Positions 54,092 to 63,134 of a DNA stretch of 64,000 nucleotides are shown piece by piece (the stretch's first letter is position 1; every line of letters begins with the position of its first letter). The notes under the pieces are model-generated. The model was given only the letters and a program-made list of their open reading frames with translations. It did not search any database and was not told the DNA's origin. The stretch comes from Flavobacterium sp. LPB0248 (GTDB lineage: Bacteria > Bacteroidota > Bacteroidia > Flavobacteriales > Flavobacteriaceae). Where the stretch lies: the NCBI RefSeq assembly GCF_013388355.1, contig NZ_CP058246.1, positions 2,356,001 to 2,420,000 of the forward strand, given 5' to 3'. The translations under genes were made by a program, and so were the position numbers.

Positions 54092-54132
54092 AAATAAGGC
54101 TGTCTCAATAATGAGATAGCCTTATTTTTTTT
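54092..54132 (+). terminator. Terminator of the CHAT/retropepsin operon
   Basis: A 16-bp stem (AAATAAGGCTGTCTCA against its complement, with one G-T pair), 4-base loop, then a run of eight T. Confidence 0.92.
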
Positions 54133-54137
54133 AAACT

Positions 54138-54298
54138 GCTCCAGCGGAGCAAAATATTTATAGAAATTTCAATTATGTTAATTTAAAAGCTCCAGCGGAG
54201 CGACATATTTTTTTTATAATGACTACATATTTCACTCCTCTGGAGCTTTGTTATAGATAATAATACGATTTCTATAAATATTTCGCTTCTCCGAAGCT
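54138..54298. repeat. Palindromic interspersed repeat, intact copy
   Basis: The outer arms 54138-54167 and 54268-54298 are inverted repeats (GCTCC-AGCGGAGC hairpin plus AAATATTTATAGAAAT). Two inner hairpin cores (54188-54202 and around 54235-54246) also carry AGCTCCA. It is the same element as the IS-split copy at 7122-8325. It fills the 265-bp gap between a terminator and the convergent MFS gene. Confidence 0.85.
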
Positions 54299-54339
54299 GA
54301 TTATTGTTTGTCTAATACCTCAGAAAGGCTTTTTAATTT

Positions 54340-55590
54340 TTATACGGTTTCTTGATTCTCAATTTCTATTTTTGGAGCAGCATGTTTTTTCAATGAAAAA
54401 TAAGCAACAACTGTACTCAGCAGCATTAAAACTCCTCCCAAAATAAAAGGTGCTCCTGCAAATTTAAACGGCGCATCATCATGCGTGAAAAAGTAAAATG
54501 TATTGGCCATCATAGGCGGACCTATAATCGAAGAAGCACTCATTAAACTGGTTAAAGTTCCTTGAATTTCTCCTTGTTCGCTTGGTGCAACTTTACTGGC
54601 TACAACAGATTGCAACGCTGGACCTGCAATTCCGCCAAGGCAATACGGAATTAGAAAGACAAACATCATCCAGCTTTCTGTTGCAAAAGCAAACAATAGC
54701 ATTCCGATTGTATATAAAGCTAAACCAATGTAGATACTTTTCTCATTTCCTATTTTCGGATTAATATAACGCACCAATCCACCTTGTACCACTCCAACTA
54801 ATAAACCAATTATCCCTAATGAAATTCCGATCATTCTTTCATCCCAATTGAATTGATAAATGGTGAAGAAACTCCAATTGCTTTGTACAGCATGCGAGCC
54901 AACATACAGAAGAAATATTGCGACAATTAATCCGATTAAAGTTGGGTGTTTTCTTAGTCCTAAAATAGCTCCAATTGGGTTGGCACGTTTCCAATCAAAT
55001 GGTCTGCGGTTTTCTTTTTTAAGCGATTCCGGCAGAATGAAAAATCCGTAAAGGAAATTCAGCATACATAAAACTGCTGCCGCATAAAAAGGAACTCTTG
55101 ATCCATATTGTCCTAAAAGCCCACCAATAACTGGTCCGATGATAAAACCTAATCCGAAAGCAGCTCCAACTAATCCGAAGTTTTTGGCCCTGTTTTCAGG
55201 CGTACTAACGTCGGCAATATAAGCCGAAGCGGTTGTAATACTTGCGCCGGTAACTCCAGCGATAATTCTTCCGATAAAAAGCCAAATAATAGTTGGCGAA
55301 AATGCCAATAAAAGATAATCTAATGAAAATCCGAAAAGGGAAATCAAGATAATTGGCCTTCTTCCAAATTTATCGCTTAAATTTCCAATAACGGGAGCAA
55401 ATACAAACTGAGTTATCGCATACGCGAAAGTCAACCAGCCACCAATTTTTGCGGCTTCACTAATGTCTCCGTGAATCAATTCTTCGATTAATTTTGGTAT
55501 TACAGGAATAATAATTCCCCATCCTGTAATGTCTATTAACATGGTTATAAAAATAAAACCAATAGCTGCTGACTTGTCTTTTTGTAGCAT
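54340..55590 (-). CDS. MFS transporter, TCR/Tet family
   Basis: 416 aa from ATG 55590 ([20 protein letters not shown]); the longer frame from 55659 adds a tail without homology. 12 transmembrane helices; [19 protein letters not shown] is motif A in loop 2-3, and [14 protein letters not shown] and [12 protein letters not shown] are typical of TetA-type drug/proton antiporters. The substrate is not known; resistance should not be assumed. The gene is monocistronic. Confidence 0.88.
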   Translation of the reverse strand: MLQKDKSAAIGFIFITMLIDITGWGIIIPVIPKLIEELIHGDISEAAKIGGWLTFAYAITQFVFAPVIGNLSDKFGRRPIILISLFGFSLDYLLLAFSPTIIWLFIGRIIAGVTGASITTASAYIADVSTPENRAKNFGLVGAAFGLGFIIGPVIGGLLGQYGSRVPFYAAAVLCMLNFLYGFFILPESLKKENRRPFDWKRANPIGAILGLRKHPTLIGLIVAIFLLYVGSHAVQSNWSFFTIYQFNWDERMIGISLGIIGLLVGVVQGGLVRYINPKIGNEKSIYIGLALYTIGMLLFAFATESWMMFVFLIPYCLGGIAGPALQSVVASKVAPSEQGEIQGTLTSLMSASSIIGPPMMANTFYFFTHDDAPFKFAGAPFILGGVLMLLSTVVAYFSLKKHAAPKIEIENQETV

Positions 55591-55705
55591 AGTTGTTTTT
55601 GTAAGGTGATGCAAATAAACAGATTTTTCAATTAACATTAAAAAAAATCCAAATTCCAATTTGAAGAACGTAGTATTGAATTATTAAAACTTATATTTTT
55701 TTCAC

Positions 55706-55746
55706 GCAGATTTTTAATCTGATCTGCTAAAATCTGTAAAATCTGC
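55706..55746. repeat. 'Word hairpin' (AATCTGC words)
   Basis: GCAGATTTTTAATCTGATCTGC is followed by AAATCTGT and AAATCTGC words. The first GCAGATTTTT is inverted at 55737-55746 (9 of 10). It lies in the gap between the RND and MFS genes. Confidence 0.55.
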
Positions 55747-55772
55747 CTGAAATAATTTTAAAGAATCAATAA

Positions 55773-55812
55773 AAAAATCCCAAATTCCAATTTAAAGGAA
55801 TCTGGGATTTTT
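55773..55812 (-). terminator. Terminator of the RND pump operon
   Basis: A 16-bp stem (AAAAATCCCAAATTCC and complement, one G-T pair) around 8 bases, with a T-run on the minus strand. A second palindrome (GTGAAATTCCGA / TCGGAATTCCAC) is at 55817-55848, 18 bases before the pump stop codon. Confidence 0.85.
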
Positions 55813-55866
55813 CATTGTGAAATTCCGAATTCGGGCTCGGAATTCCACTATCAAAAATTAAAACTA

Positions 55867-58800
55867 TTAATGAGTGTGTTTAGGATTAAAACCGTCTTCG
55901 CTTAATTCAGTATGCACATAATCGGCATGCATTTCAGCTTCGTAGTCGATTTTTTCTCCTTTAGAGAATTTTCTAATGATTTTCTCCATAATATCATAGA
56001 TTACAGGAACCACAATTAACGTAAGGAATAATGAAGAAATCAAACCTCCAATAATTACCCATGCCAATCCGTTTTTCCATTCTGCTCCTGCTCCAGATGC
56101 TAATGCAATCGGGAACATACCAAACACCATCGCAATTGTCGTCATCAAGATCGGACGTAAACGTGCGTGGTTTGCTTGGATTAGAGCATTTCTAATTGAT
56201 TCTCCAGCTGCTCTTCGCTGATTCGTATAATCGACAAGCATGATCGCATTCTTACACACAAGACCAATCAACATGATTACCCCTAAGATGGTAAAGATAT
56301 TTAAGGTGTTGTTTGTCAATGCCAGTGCGAATAAAACCCCAATGAACGAAAGCGGAATAGCGAACAATACAACAAACGGGTGAACGAAACTGTCATATAA
56401 TCCAACCATTACAAGGTAAACTAAGATAATAGCAGCTAATAATGCGATTCCTAAAGTACCAAATCCTTCTGATTGGTTCTCTTGGTCACCACCCCAGATG
56501 TAATTAACTCCTGTAGGTTTTTGCAATTTATCTAATTTCGCCTGCCATTGCTGAACGATTGTTCCTGCTGGTACTCCAACGTTCTGACCTTGCACGGTTA
56601 CAGAAGCTGTTTTATCTCTACGCTCCAATTTACTTGGCCCAGAACCTTCCGTAATTGTAGCAAATTGGTTTAATTTAATTTGCTGACCTGCATTGTTGAT
56701 GAAAATCAAATTACTAACGTCTGTGATGTTTTTTCTATCAAATTCGTTGTATTTAATGTTGATATCGTACTCGTATTCACCAGCTCTAAATTTACCGTCT
56801 GTGTTACCACTATAAGCTGTCTGCATGGTTAAACCAACTGTTTGAAGTGTTAATCCTAATGCAGCCATTTTATCTCTATCAACCTGAACGTTGATTTCAG
56901 GGTTTCCGTCCTCAACTGTTAATTTAATCTCAGTTGTTCCAGGAATAGTACGTAATTCAGCTTCAGCCATTTTTGCAAATTTCATTGCACTTTCTACGTT
57001 CGGACCTGTTACAATCAAACCTAAAGTTGCATCCTCAGCAGTACCTAAGATACCTACTGGAACTGTTTTTACTTTTGCTCCAACTAAAACTTTTTCCAGT
57101 TTACGTTTTACTTTTGCAGCGTATACGTTGGCGTCGTCTGTACGATCTTTTTGATCGATCATTTTAACGTCAATCTCTGCTTTGTATGCAGTTGCCTGAG
57201 CAGCTCCTAAACCTTCACTGGTTTGACCCACTGTTGTAATCTGGCTGAAAACATATTTCTCTCCTTTTAAGAAAGCTTCTGCTTTTTGCGTCATAAAGTT
57301 AGTTTGCTCTAACGAAGCGTCTTTTGGCATCTCGATTTGTACTAAGAACTCACCACTATCAGATGATGCGAAGAACTCTCCTCCAATATATCCACCTCCC
57401 ATTAACCAGAAGATCGTTCCAAAAAACATTACTACAACTACAACTATTGTTTTAATATAGTGATCTAAACACCAGTTAAGCAAGTTTGATACCCAGTTTG
57501 TAAAACGAGTCAAATAGCTTTCGAAACCAAGAATAATTCTTCCGAAAAGATTTTTACCTTCAATATGCTCTAGTTTTCCAAAACGAGAAGATAACCACGG
57601 AATAATTGTAAACGAAGCCAACAATGAGAACATTGTAGAAATAATTACAGTAACACAGAATTGTGTAATAATGTTTGATACCAATCCGGTACTCATTGCA
57701 ATTGGCAAGAACACTACCACAATTACTAATGTAATCGAAGTTACGGTTGCTCCAATTTCGGCAGTTCCATCATAAGCCGCACGAATTCGGCTTTTACCCA
57801 TCTCCATGTGTCGGTAAATATTCTCTAGTACCACAATCGCGTCATCCACAAGAATACCTACAACAAGAGATAAACCAAGTAAAGACATTAAGTTAAGTGT
57901 GTAACCTAATAAATAAATTCCGATAAATGTCGCAATCAAAGATGCTGGAATAGATACCATTACGATCAATGAGTTTCGAATACTGTGCAAGAAGAACAAC
58001 ATTACGAATGCTACCAGAATAACCGCAATTAACAAGTCATGTACAACAGAATCTGCTGCTTCAAGCGTAAAGACAGTACTGTCTTTTGCTACTTCCAATT
58101 TCAATTGAGCCGATTTGTAATCGTTTTCTAGTGTCTTAATTGTCTTAATCAATTGCTCACTTACCGCAACGGCATTAGCATCTGATTGTTTTACAATTTG
58201 AAGTACAATTGCACTTTTTTGATCTACACGAGCAATTTTCTCTGCAATTTTTTGTGTATCCTGAACGTCGGCGATATCTCCTAAACGAATTTGAATTCCG
58301 TTTTGAGAAGAAACCACTAAGTTTCTTAATTCGTCAACATTCTTATATTTACCCGCTAAACGGATTAAGATTTTTTGGTTACGAGTCTGGATATTACCTG
58401 TAGGGAAATCCAAGTTTGAACTCAAAATAGTTTGCTGTACTTGTGGAACTGAAAGTCCGTAACCTTGCATTTTTACTGCATCAAGGTTTACCTGAATCTC
58501 ACGCTCTTGACCACCAATAATGTTTACCTGAGCAACCCCTTGTACACGAGATAAAACTGGCGCAATCTTTTTATCGATCAAATCGTAGAAAGCTGCTTCG
58601 TCCATTTTACCATTCGCACCAAGTGTCATAATCGGTAAATCACTCAAAGAGAATTTAGTCAATGACGGCGGATCAGCATCATCTGGAAGATCACTTAAAA
58701 TTGCATTAATTTTACGCTGTGCATCATTCATCGAAATATCAACATTCGCATTTGAAGTCAATGTAATTGACACAATCGAAAGACTCTCATAAGATTTCGA

Positions 58801-59043
58801 ATCGATTTTCTTGATATTTTCTAAAGACGCAATCGCATCTTCAATTTTCTTTGTTACTGTATTTTCAACCTCACTCGGAGAAGCTCCTGGATATACAGTT
58901 GAAACCGTAATAACGTTGGTTTCGAATTTTGGGATCAGCTCGTAGCCTAATTGGCTATAACTGAACAATCCACCTAGTGTCAGAATTGTAAACAATACAA
59001 TTACCAACGACGGACGTTTTATGGATATTTCGGCTAATTTCAT
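55867..59043 (-). CDS. RND efflux transporter permease (HAE1/AcrB type)
   Basis: 1058 aa, standard length. N-terminal RPSLVIVLFTILTLGG and the porter motif VYPGASPSEVENTVTKKIED. TM4 carries the proton-relay Asp pair in VVGILVDDAIVVLENIYRHM. The second half repeats the fold, ending in VPVIYDIMEKI. It exports hydrophobic or amphipathic compounds by proton exchange. It is last in the tetR-tolC-adaptor-permease operon. Confidence 0.96.
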   Translation of the reverse strand: MKLAEISIKRPSLVIVLFTILTLGGLFSYSQLGYELIPKFETNVITVSTVYPGASPSEVENTVTKKIEDAIASLENIKKIDSKSYESLSIVSITLTSNANVDISMNDAQRKINAILSDLPDDADPPSLTKFSLSDLPIMTLGANGKMDEAAFYDLIDKKIAPVLSRVQGVAQVNIIGGQEREIQVNLDAVKMQGYGLSVPQVQQTILSSNLDFPTGNIQTRNQKILIRLAGKYKNVDELRNLVVSSQNGIQIRLGDIADVQDTQKIAEKIARVDQKSAIVLQIVKQSDANAVAVSEQLIKTIKTLENDYKSAQLKLEVAKDSTVFTLEAADSVVHDLLIAVILVAFVMLFFLHSIRNSLIVMVSIPASLIATFIGIYLLGYTLNLMSLLGLSLVVGILVDDAIVVLENIYRHMEMGKSRIRAAYDGTAEIGATVTSITLVIVVVFLPIAMSTGLVSNIITQFCVTVIISTMFSLLASFTIIPWLSSRFGKLEHIEGKNLFGRIILGFESYLTRFTNWVSNLLNWCLDHYIKTIVVVVVMFFGTIFWLMGGGYIGGEFFASSDSGEFLVQIEMPKDASLEQTNFMTQKAEAFLKGEKYVFSQITTVGQTSEGLGAAQATAYKAEIDVKMIDQKDRTDDANVYAAKVKRKLEKVLVGAKVKTVPVGILGTAEDATLGLIVTGPNVESAMKFAKMAEAELRTIPGTTEIKLTVEDGNPEINVQVDRDKMAALGLTLQTVGLTMQTAYSGNTDGKFRAGEYEYDINIKYNEFDRKNITDVSNLIFINNAGQQIKLNQFATITEGSGPSKLERRDKTASVTVQGQNVGVPAGTIVQQWQAKLDKLQKPTGVNYIWGGDQENQSEGFGTLGIALLAAIILVYLVMVGLYDSFVHPFVVLFAIPLSFIGVLFALALTNNTLNIFTILGVIMLIGLVCKNAIMLVDYTNQRRAAGESIRNALIQANHARLRPILMTTIAMVFGMFPIALASGAGAEWKNGLAWVIIGGLISSLFLTLIVVPVIYDIMEKIIRKFSKGEKIDYEAEMHADYVHTELSEDGFNPKHTH

Positions 59044-59059
59044 ATATTTTTTCTTTATG

Positions 59060-59128
59060 CTTTAAGCTGTAGGCAATAGGCTTTAAGCTTTGGAATTGCT
59101 TATAGCCTATAGCTTAATGCTTATAGCC
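59060..59128. repeat. 'Word hairpin' between adaptor and permease genes
   Basis: The arm 59060-59089 is built from TTTAAGC and TAGGC words and recurs inverted at 59098-59128 (GCTTATAGCC words), imperfectly. It occupies nearly the whole 91-bp gap inside one operon. Confidence 0.65.
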
Positions 59129-59134
59129 AAATAA

Positions 59135-60202
59135 TTATTTAATAATTTCTACTGTATTTCCGTCTTGTAGGTTGATTTGACCAGTCACAATTACAGTTTC
59201 TCCATCATTTAAACCATTGATAATTTCAACTTTATCTCCTAAGATTCTTCCAGCTATTACTTTTCTTAGTTTAGCAACACCGTTTTCTACAACAAAAATT
59301 TCGTTACTGCTCACACTTCCAACAAAAGCATTTCTAGGAACAACTTTTAAGTTTTGTTTTTGACTCTTCGCGCCAAAGTTTGCCGTTCCGTACATACCTG
59401 CTTTTAAGTCGTTATTAGCATTGTTTGTAATTTCAATTTCTACAGGGAAATTTAAAGATGCATCAGCTTTTGCAGCGATGAAAGTAATTTTTCCGCTAAA
59501 TGATTTATCAGGATAAACACTTGCTGTAATGTCTACAGTTTGTCCTAATTTTAAACTAGCAACTTGACTTTCGTTTACCGTAACAGTCAATTTTAATTTA
59601 GAAACATTTACAATATCAAATAAAGCAGTTGCAGGCATTCCGGCTAAAATAGATCCTGGCTCAATATATTTTTTATTGATGTATCCATTGATTGGCGCTT
59701 TTACTCTTGTATCTCCAACATTAATTTTAGCTTGAGTATAATTAGATTGAGCATTAGTTAAAGCTAATTTTGCTTGATCTAATTGCTGTTTTGTAACACC
59801 ACCAGTTTTGAAAGCATTTTCATATCTAGCATAATCAGATTTCGCATTTTGATATGCTGCTTCAGCTGCTTGAGCATTTACATTGATAACGTCACCTCTT
59901 ACTGTTAAAAGAGTTTGGCCTACTCTTACATAGTCACCTTCTTTAACTAAAACACTAATTACTTTTCCAGATTTTTCAGCAGAGAAAGTCAATTCCTGAA
60001 TTGGTGCGAAGTTTCCGTTTGCAGTAAAACCTAAGTTAACATCTTCTGTTTTTACTGTAGCCACTTTTACAGAAACCGCAGCGTTTTTTTCTGCTACAAT
60101 TGCTGTTTTTGCTTCATTTTCTGCCTTGTTCTTATTTAGAATGTAGTTAATCCCGACAAAAGCCACGACTATGATTACGATTGTTATAATTATTTTCTTC
60201 AT
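59135..60202 (-). CDS. RND efflux periplasmic adaptor subunit
   Basis: 355 aa. N-terminal membrane helix (IIITIVIIVVAFVGINYIL). Lipoyl halves at GKVISVLVKEGDYVRVGQTL (about 80) and DTRVKAPINGYINKKYIEPG (about 165). A helical hairpin between them (QAAEAAYQNAKSDYARYENA), then the beta-barrel (VDITASVYPDKSFSGKITFI) and membrane-proximal domain. It links permease and TolC. Confidence 0.95.
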   Translation of the reverse strand: MKKIIITIVIIVVAFVGINYILNKNKAENEAKTAIVAEKNAAVSVKVATVKTEDVNLGFTANGNFAPIQELTFSAEKSGKVISVLVKEGDYVRVGQTLLTVRGDVINVNAQAAEAAYQNAKSDYARYENAFKTGGVTKQQLDQAKLALTNAQSNYTQAKINVGDTRVKAPINGYINKKYIEPGSILAGMPATALFDIVNVSKLKLTVTVNESQVASLKLGQTVDITASVYPDKSFSGKITFIAAKADASLNFPVEIEITNNANNDLKAGMYGTANFGAKSQKQNLKVVPRNAFVGSVSSNEIFVVENGVAKLRKVIAGRILGDKVEIINGLNDGETVIVTGQINLQDGNTVEIIK

Positions 60203-60214
60203 TGTAATAATTTG

Positions 60215-61546
60215 TTATTTAGTAAGAGATTTAAGTTCGCCTTTCGATTTGATTAGAGATATTTCGGCAATTTTATAATTTAAAACTGCTCTTGTAAAGT
60301 TATTTTGAGCTTCAAGCGATGCATTTTCTGCATCTAGCAAATCGGTTAAAGATGCTAATCCTTGAAGATAATTGTTTTTAGTATTGCTTAAAATATCTAG
60401 CGCTAAACGCATATTTTCTCTCTGATTCTCAATAGTTACAAGATTATTATTAATCTGCGCCATTGCATTTTTATAATCTAAATCAAGAGATAGTTTAGTG
60501 TCTTTGATGTCTTCTTGAAGTTCTCTAATTTGAACATCAGCTTGTCTTACTTTTGCACGAGTTCCAAAACCTGTAAAGATTGGTACGTGTAAGTTTAAAG
60601 CAACTGCAGAGAAGTCTGACCAATACACTCCTTTTTCTGGTTTTGCAAACCAAGGCATTTCAGGTCCTTGTCCGATATAATTATATCCTGCAGATAATGA
60701 AAGTGTCGGATAATAACCTGCTTCAACTGCCTTTTTATTAAATATTAAAAGTTCTTCTTGTTTTTTCAAAAGCAAATATTCTGTTCTGTTTTCAATATTT
60801 GGCTCTTGTGTTAAAGCAGCTGGCACTACTTGAAATTCTTCTTTAGGCATAACGATTTGAGTTTCGATAGGCATACCCATGTAAAACTTTAATGCATTTT
60901 CCTGTAATTCGATCTGATTTTTAACTTGCTGACGATCTGTATCGATGTTAGACATTTTTACGATAATACGATCTAAGTCAATTTTTTTTGCCAAACCGTT
61001 ATTAAACTGTCCTTGAACAATATCACGAACTTTTTGCGTATTTACATAGTTACTGTCTAATAAAATAAGTCTTTCTTTTTGTACATAAACTGAATAGTAG
61101 TTATTTGCAACTCTTTCAATAACTTGTTCTTCAGTTAACTGATCATTGATCTGATAAAATTCACGAGTTGTTTTTGCAGCTCTTAAACCTGTAAAAACAG
61201 ATTGATCAAATAACGCTTGAGTTAAAGAAACACCTGCTGTCGAAGTCCATTTTTGACCAAACGCCGCCTGAATTGTAGTTCCTGGCGCACCAAATGCAGC
61301 TCCATCAATAACTGTAGTCTGAATTACCGGATTATACGTTAAACTTCCGTTTGCACTAATTTGTGGTAAGGCTCTTGAACGTACTTCCTGAATCTGGTAC
61401 TCACTATTTTCTACCTGAAGTTTTGCTTTTTTCGCATCGGCTTTATTTTGAAGCGCATAATTGACAGCATCTTTCAGGGTTAAAGTGGTTTGTGCGTTGA
61501 CAGACAAGCCAATGGTGCACAAAAATATAAGAAGGATTCTTTTCAT
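60215..61546 (-). CDS. TolC family outer-membrane efflux channel
   Basis: 443 aa with signal peptide (MKRILLIFLCTIGLSVNAQT). The two OEP repeats are long helical hairpins, with LTLKDAVNYALQNKADAKKA at the start and GYYPTLSLSAGYNYIG and IFTGFGTRAKVRQADVQ in the second half. It starts the structural part of the operon, 93 bases after tetR and 12 bases before the adaptor gene. Confidence 0.95.
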   Translation of the reverse strand: MKRILLIFLCTIGLSVNAQTTLTLKDAVNYALQNKADAKKAKLQVENSEYQIQEVRSRALPQISANGSLTYNPVIQTTVIDGAAFGAPGTTIQAAFGQKWTSTAGVSLTQALFDQSVFTGLRAAKTTREFYQINDQLTEEQVIERVANNYYSVYVQKERLILLDSNYVNTQKVRDIVQGQFNNGLAKKIDLDRIIVKMSNIDTDRQQVKNQIELQENALKFYMGMPIETQIVMPKEEFQVVPAALTQEPNIENRTEYLLLKKQEELLIFNKKAVEAGYYPTLSLSAGYNYIGQGPEMPWFAKPEKGVYWSDFSAVALNLHVPIFTGFGTRAKVRQADVQIRELQEDIKDTKLSLDLDYKNAMAQINNNLVTIENQRENMRLALDILSNTKNNYLQGLASLTDLLDAENASLEAQNNFTRAVLNYKIAEISLIKSKGELKSLTK

Positions 61547-61639
61547 AAGTAGTTAAATATTTATTTTTTAAATTTTGAGATAGTATCGTCATCTTCCATC
61601 CTCTCTCAGAATAATGACGATTGAATATATTTGGATGAA

Positions 61640-62239
61640 TTAATTATTTATTCTTTTTAGCTGCTTTTCTAATTCCTCTACTCCTTTTACGGTTGCCATT
61701 GCGCGAGTATGATATTCTAATGCTTCCAGCTCAATTCTTTGCGCTTCACTTTCAGAAACGGTATTTTCGTTTATATGAAAAACCAGTGTATAATAAAACT
61801 TCACATACACCTCTACATTCAAATCACTTCTGTAAAGACCTTCACGAATACCCTTTTCAATGTTTTCTCTAAAAAGCTGTGTACATTGATCAATTTCATA
61901 AGACAAAATGTTTTGGTAAATCTCTGGATAATGCTTTTTTAACTGATAGATTGGCGAAGTATCAATGTTATTTTTAAACATGTCACGAAACATTTCTCTA
62001 ATCTCAAAATTTTCATGGATAGCATTAAAGTTCTTTGCTATAATGGTATCCATGATTTCGTGTACCTGGCCATGAACCAGCGAAGTGCTTTCCTCAATCA
62101 GAACTTCTTTATTGCAGAAATACTTGTAAATCGTTTTTTTAGAAATACACATTTCACCCGCAATATCGTCCATTGTAACACTCTTAAAACCAAGCTTTAA
62201 AAACAACTCGCTTGCTTTTGCTATAATCTTCTCTTTCAT
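61640..62239 (-). CDS. TetR/AcrR family regulator of the RND pump
   Basis: 199 aa. The N-terminal TetR helix-turn-helix (about 1-50) shows KASELFLKLGFKSVTMDDIA and MCISKKTIYKYFCNKEVLI. The C-terminal domain is helical and ligand-binding by analogy. It is first in the operon with the pump. Its own promoter overlaps a 28-bp palindrome that recurs twice at yceI, which strongly suggests autoregulation and yceI control. Confidence 0.94.
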   Translation of the reverse strand: MKEKIIAKASELFLKLGFKSVTMDDIAGEMCISKKTIYKYFCNKEVLIEESTSLVHGQVHEIMDTIIAKNFNAIHENFEIREMFRDMFKNNIDTSPIYQLKKHYPEIYQNILSYEIDQCTQLFRENIEKGIREGLYRSDLNVEVYVKFYYTLVFHINENTVSESEAQRIELEALEYHTRAMATVKGVEELEKQLKRINN

Positions 62240-62260
62240 TTTAAATTCTCGATTGCATCA

Positions 62261-62268
62261 CAAATATA
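62261..62268 (-). promoter_or_regulatory. -7 box (TATATTTG) of the tetR-pump operon
   Basis: TATATTTG on the minus strand, 21 bases before the tetR start. The operator 62273-62300 covers the -33 side. Confidence 0.7.
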
Positions 62269-62272
62269 CTTT

Positions 62273-62300
62273 GGAAACTAAAATTAAAAAAATAGTTTCC
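62273..62300. promoter_or_regulatory. Operator 1: GGAAACT-N14-AGTTTCC at tetR
   Basis: Here the symmetry extends to GGAAACTA-N12-TAGTTTCC. It lies 4 bases upstream of the -7 box, in the right place to block RNA polymerase. It is the same palindrome with the same spacer as at 62914 and 62966. Confidence 0.82.
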
Positions 62301-62346
62301 TGTTTATTTGTAATAATTTTACATCAATTTATTGATTTAGTAAGAT

Positions 62347-62868
62347 TTATATGCTAAATTCTAAATTCGCTATAAGTTTTATGTCTTTCCCTAAGGCAGC
62401 ACCAGAAGTATGATTGAAAGAACTGTAATCTAAACCAAAGTCCTCACGCTTAATATTTCCTTTAATTTCAAAAGCTACTTTCTTCTCTCCGTTATAAATA
62501 TTTTCTCCAAGAAATTCAGCATCCAATTCAACTACTCTCGTGATATCTTTTATCGTTAGATCTCCTTTGAAAAAATTGATATTCTGATTTACTTTTTGAA
62601 ATGAAGTCGATTTGAAACTGATAATCGGATGCTCATCTTCTTCAAAAAAATCTTGAAGCTGTAAGTAAGCATCTATAGATTGGAAACTCTCATTTTTGTT
62701 ATTGATATCTAATGAGAATTCGACAGAAGCATCTTCAATCTCATTGTCTTCAATGTTTACATAACCACCAAATTTATTTGCATCACCTCCCAAATAAGAA
62801 GTTCTAGATCTTCTCATTTCTAATAAAACATCTGATTGGCTTGAATCTAAAGTCCATTTTGTTTTCAT
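62347..62868 (-). CDS. YceI family protein
   Basis: 173 aa, covering the YceI lipocalin-like fold (KWTLDSSQSDVLLEMRR at the start, GDLTIKDITRVVELDAEFLG in the middle, FGLDYSSFNHTSGAALGKDI near the end). Family members bind polyisoprenoids. There is no signal peptide, so this one is probably cytoplasmic. Two operator palindromes flank its promoter. A polyprenyl synthetase gene is its divergent neighbour. Confidence 0.92.
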   Translation of the reverse strand: MKTKWTLDSSQSDVLLEMRRSRTSYLGGDANKFGGYVNIEDNEIEDASVEFSLDINNKNESFQSIDAYLQLQDFFEEDEHPIISFKSTSFQKVNQNINFFKGDLTIKDITRVVELDAEFLGENIYNGEKKVAFEIKGNIKREDFGLDYSSFNHTSGAALGKDIKLIANLEFSI

Positions 62869-62913
62869 AAATAATTGATTTAATTGATTTTACAAATCAT
62901 TAAAACTCTTCAT

Positions 62914-62941
62914 GGAAACTTTTACAGTGTTCTTAGTTTCC
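62914..62941. promoter_or_regulatory. Operator 2: GGAAACT-N14-AGTTTCC, downstream of the yceI -7 box
   Basis: A perfect 7-bp palindrome arm pair with a 14-base spacer, located in the predicted yceI 5' leader or start-site region. Confidence 0.8.
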
Positions 62942-62953
62942 ATATTAACGCTG

Positions 62954-62961
62954 CAAATATA
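62954..62961 (-). promoter_or_regulatory. -7 box (TATATTTG) of yceI
   Basis: TATATTTG on the minus strand, the same sequence as at tetR, sandwiched between operators 2 and 3. Confidence 0.7.
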
Positions 62962-62965
62962 GACA

Positions 62966-62993
62966 GGAAACTCTGAATACCAAAAAAGTTTCC
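62966..62993. promoter_or_regulatory. Operator 3: GGAAACT-N14-AGTTTCC, upstream of the yceI -7 box
   Basis: The same palindrome and spacer, 4 bases from the -7 box exactly as at tetR. The shared geometry supports control by the same TetR protein. Confidence 0.82.
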
Positions 62994-63104
62994 GGGTTTT
63001 TTAGAAAAAATTTTAACGCATTAAAAATGAGATGCATTAAAAGTGCATTTTAAATGATTGGTACGCTTTTAACATTTCATCTCTAAAAATTCATATTTGA
63101 ATTG

Positions 63105-63112
63105 TATCTTTG
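63105..63112 (+). promoter_or_regulatory. -7 box (TATCTTTG) of the polyprenyl synthetase gene
   Basis: A perfect TAnnTTTG, 22 bases before the start codon. No well-spaced -33 TTG seen. Confidence 0.6.
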
Positions 63113-63134
63113 AGCCTCGAAATCAGAATTCATT

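Noticed and set aside
54340..55590. Tetracycline-resistance determinant
   Set aside because: Membership in the TCR/Tet MFS family alone does not show tetracycline export; no regulator or mobile context supports it.
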